From positions 18,296 to 23,399 of the forward strand of contig DMTU01000198.1 in the NCBI GenBank assembly GCA_003476595.1: a stretch of 5,104 nucleotides of DNA, read 5' to 3'. The stretch's first letter is position 1; each line of letters opens with the position of its first letter. The stretch is from Acidimicrobiaceae bacterium (GTDB lineage Bacteria > Actinomycetota > Acidimicrobiia > Acidimicrobiales > Salinilacustritrichaceae). Both the position numbers and the translations under genes were made by a program. Positions 4,712 to 5,104 of the stretch are shown in pieces. Under the pieces are notes generated by a model, which searched no databases, was not told where the DNA came from, and saw only the letters and a program-made list of their open reading frames with translations.

Positions 4712-5104
4712 CTTCCCGAACGGCGAACGGGCGGAACACCTCGCCGATGTGGATCATGTCCGCGTCGGACTTCGGCGTCTTGAGCTCGTAGAGGTGGGGC
4801 ACCTTGCTGTAGGCGACGGTCAGATCCCAGAGGTCCAGCGCGTCCTGGCCGGTGGGCGCCGGCGCCACGACGGGGCCGTACACGTAGCGGTCGCCGTTGA
4901 ACACCAGCGTCGGCACGCCGAACCCACCACCGCGGGTGACGACGGCGTCGTGGTCGGCGTGCACCTCGTCGCGGGTGGTGGGATCGTCGATGGCGGCCCG
5001 CACGACGCCTGGGTCGAAGCCGAGGTCCCGGCAGATCTCCTCGGCCACCTCCGGCCGATGCGGCTTGCGGCCGTCCTCGTGGAGGGAGCGGCCGGCGGCT
5101 CCGT
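4293..5104 (-). pseudogene. DsbA-fold mycothiol-dependent nitroreductase (Rv2466c-like), 3' end disrupted, 5' end outside window
   Basis: The frame enters from the right edge already in coding sequence (RSLHEDGRKPHRPEVAEEIC), so the true start and the N-terminal CPWC-type active site lie outside the window. The visible part has the helical insert (FDPGVVRAAIDDPTTRDEV), the cis-proline loop GVPT (4908-4919), the FNGDRYVYGPVV segment and the PHLYELK motif (4779-4799). All of these line up with the Mycobacterium Rv2466c layout as I remember it. Family-like sequence ends at about FRPF (4725-4736). Beyond it the frame continues to a stop at 4293-4295 as R-, G- and P-rich residues that are simply the isomerase gene read out of frame. 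The core fold may survive with an artificial tail of about 140 residues, so a working product is not excluded. The GTG at 5046-5048 is internal, not the start. Confidence 0.72.
4710..4736 (-). other. probable deletion junction between two mycothiol-related genes
   Basis: To the right, the nitroreductase frame is family-like up to about 4725. To the left, the isomerase frame is family-like from about 4723. The two frames differ by one base. A single deletion whose length is not a multiple of three would remove the end of the first gene, the spacer and the start of the second, and would also change the frame. The exact breakpoint cannot be fixed without intact relatives. Confidence 0.6.

Noticed and set aside
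4155..4791. + strand frames opposite the isomerase and nitroreductase remnants
   Set aside because: They are antisense reflections; the minus strand carries clear family motifs throughout.

Overview
The window is strongly G+C-rich. It carries remnants of two enzyme families tied to mycothiol (a maleylpyruvate-isomerase-type enzyme and an Rv2466c-like DsbA-fold nitroreductase), so it most likely comes from a high-G+C actinobacterium. The order or genus cannot be told from the sequence. The left half looks like ordinary, well-kept chromosome; the right half looks like a small accessory or eroding region.

Left half (1-2766, + strand): a possible promoter and a structured leader of about 100 nt precede a DUF1611 protein of the DgcN type. 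It is joined by a 4-base GTGA overlap to a PLP-dependent racemase of the alanine/ornithine racemase family. The pair looks like a D-amino-acid (perhaps D-glutamate) metabolism module. A small conserved acidic protein of unknown function follows after 26 bases and may share the transcript. The leader ends in a perfect 10-bp hairpin that buries the Shine-Dalgarno site of the first gene. An upstream 8-mer could pair instead with the strand that masks the site, a layout that resembles a translational switch.

Middle (2767-3629): a non-coding stretch begins with two tandem GC-rich hairpins. It then leads to a type II toxin-antitoxin operon, a Phd/YefM-like antitoxin followed by a RelE/ParE-like toxin, again joined by GTGA. 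Its promoter fits the consensus well and is placed so that the mRNA would start at or next to the antitoxin AUG (leaderless). Direct and inverted repeats cover the -10 element and the start codon and probably form the autoregulatory operator.

Right half (3630-5104): a decayed DinB/DUF664 gene on the + strand keeps its start signal, N-terminus and C-terminal motif, but has lost its middle and its frame. Converging on it from the right is a deletion-type fusion. A DsbA-fold gene entering from beyond the window edge has lost its natural end and runs, out of frame, into a mycothiol-dependent isomerase gene that has lost its N-terminal metal-binding domain. All three damaged genes belong to families linked to low-molecular-weight-thiol chemistry, and they sit beside an intact toxin-antitoxin pair.
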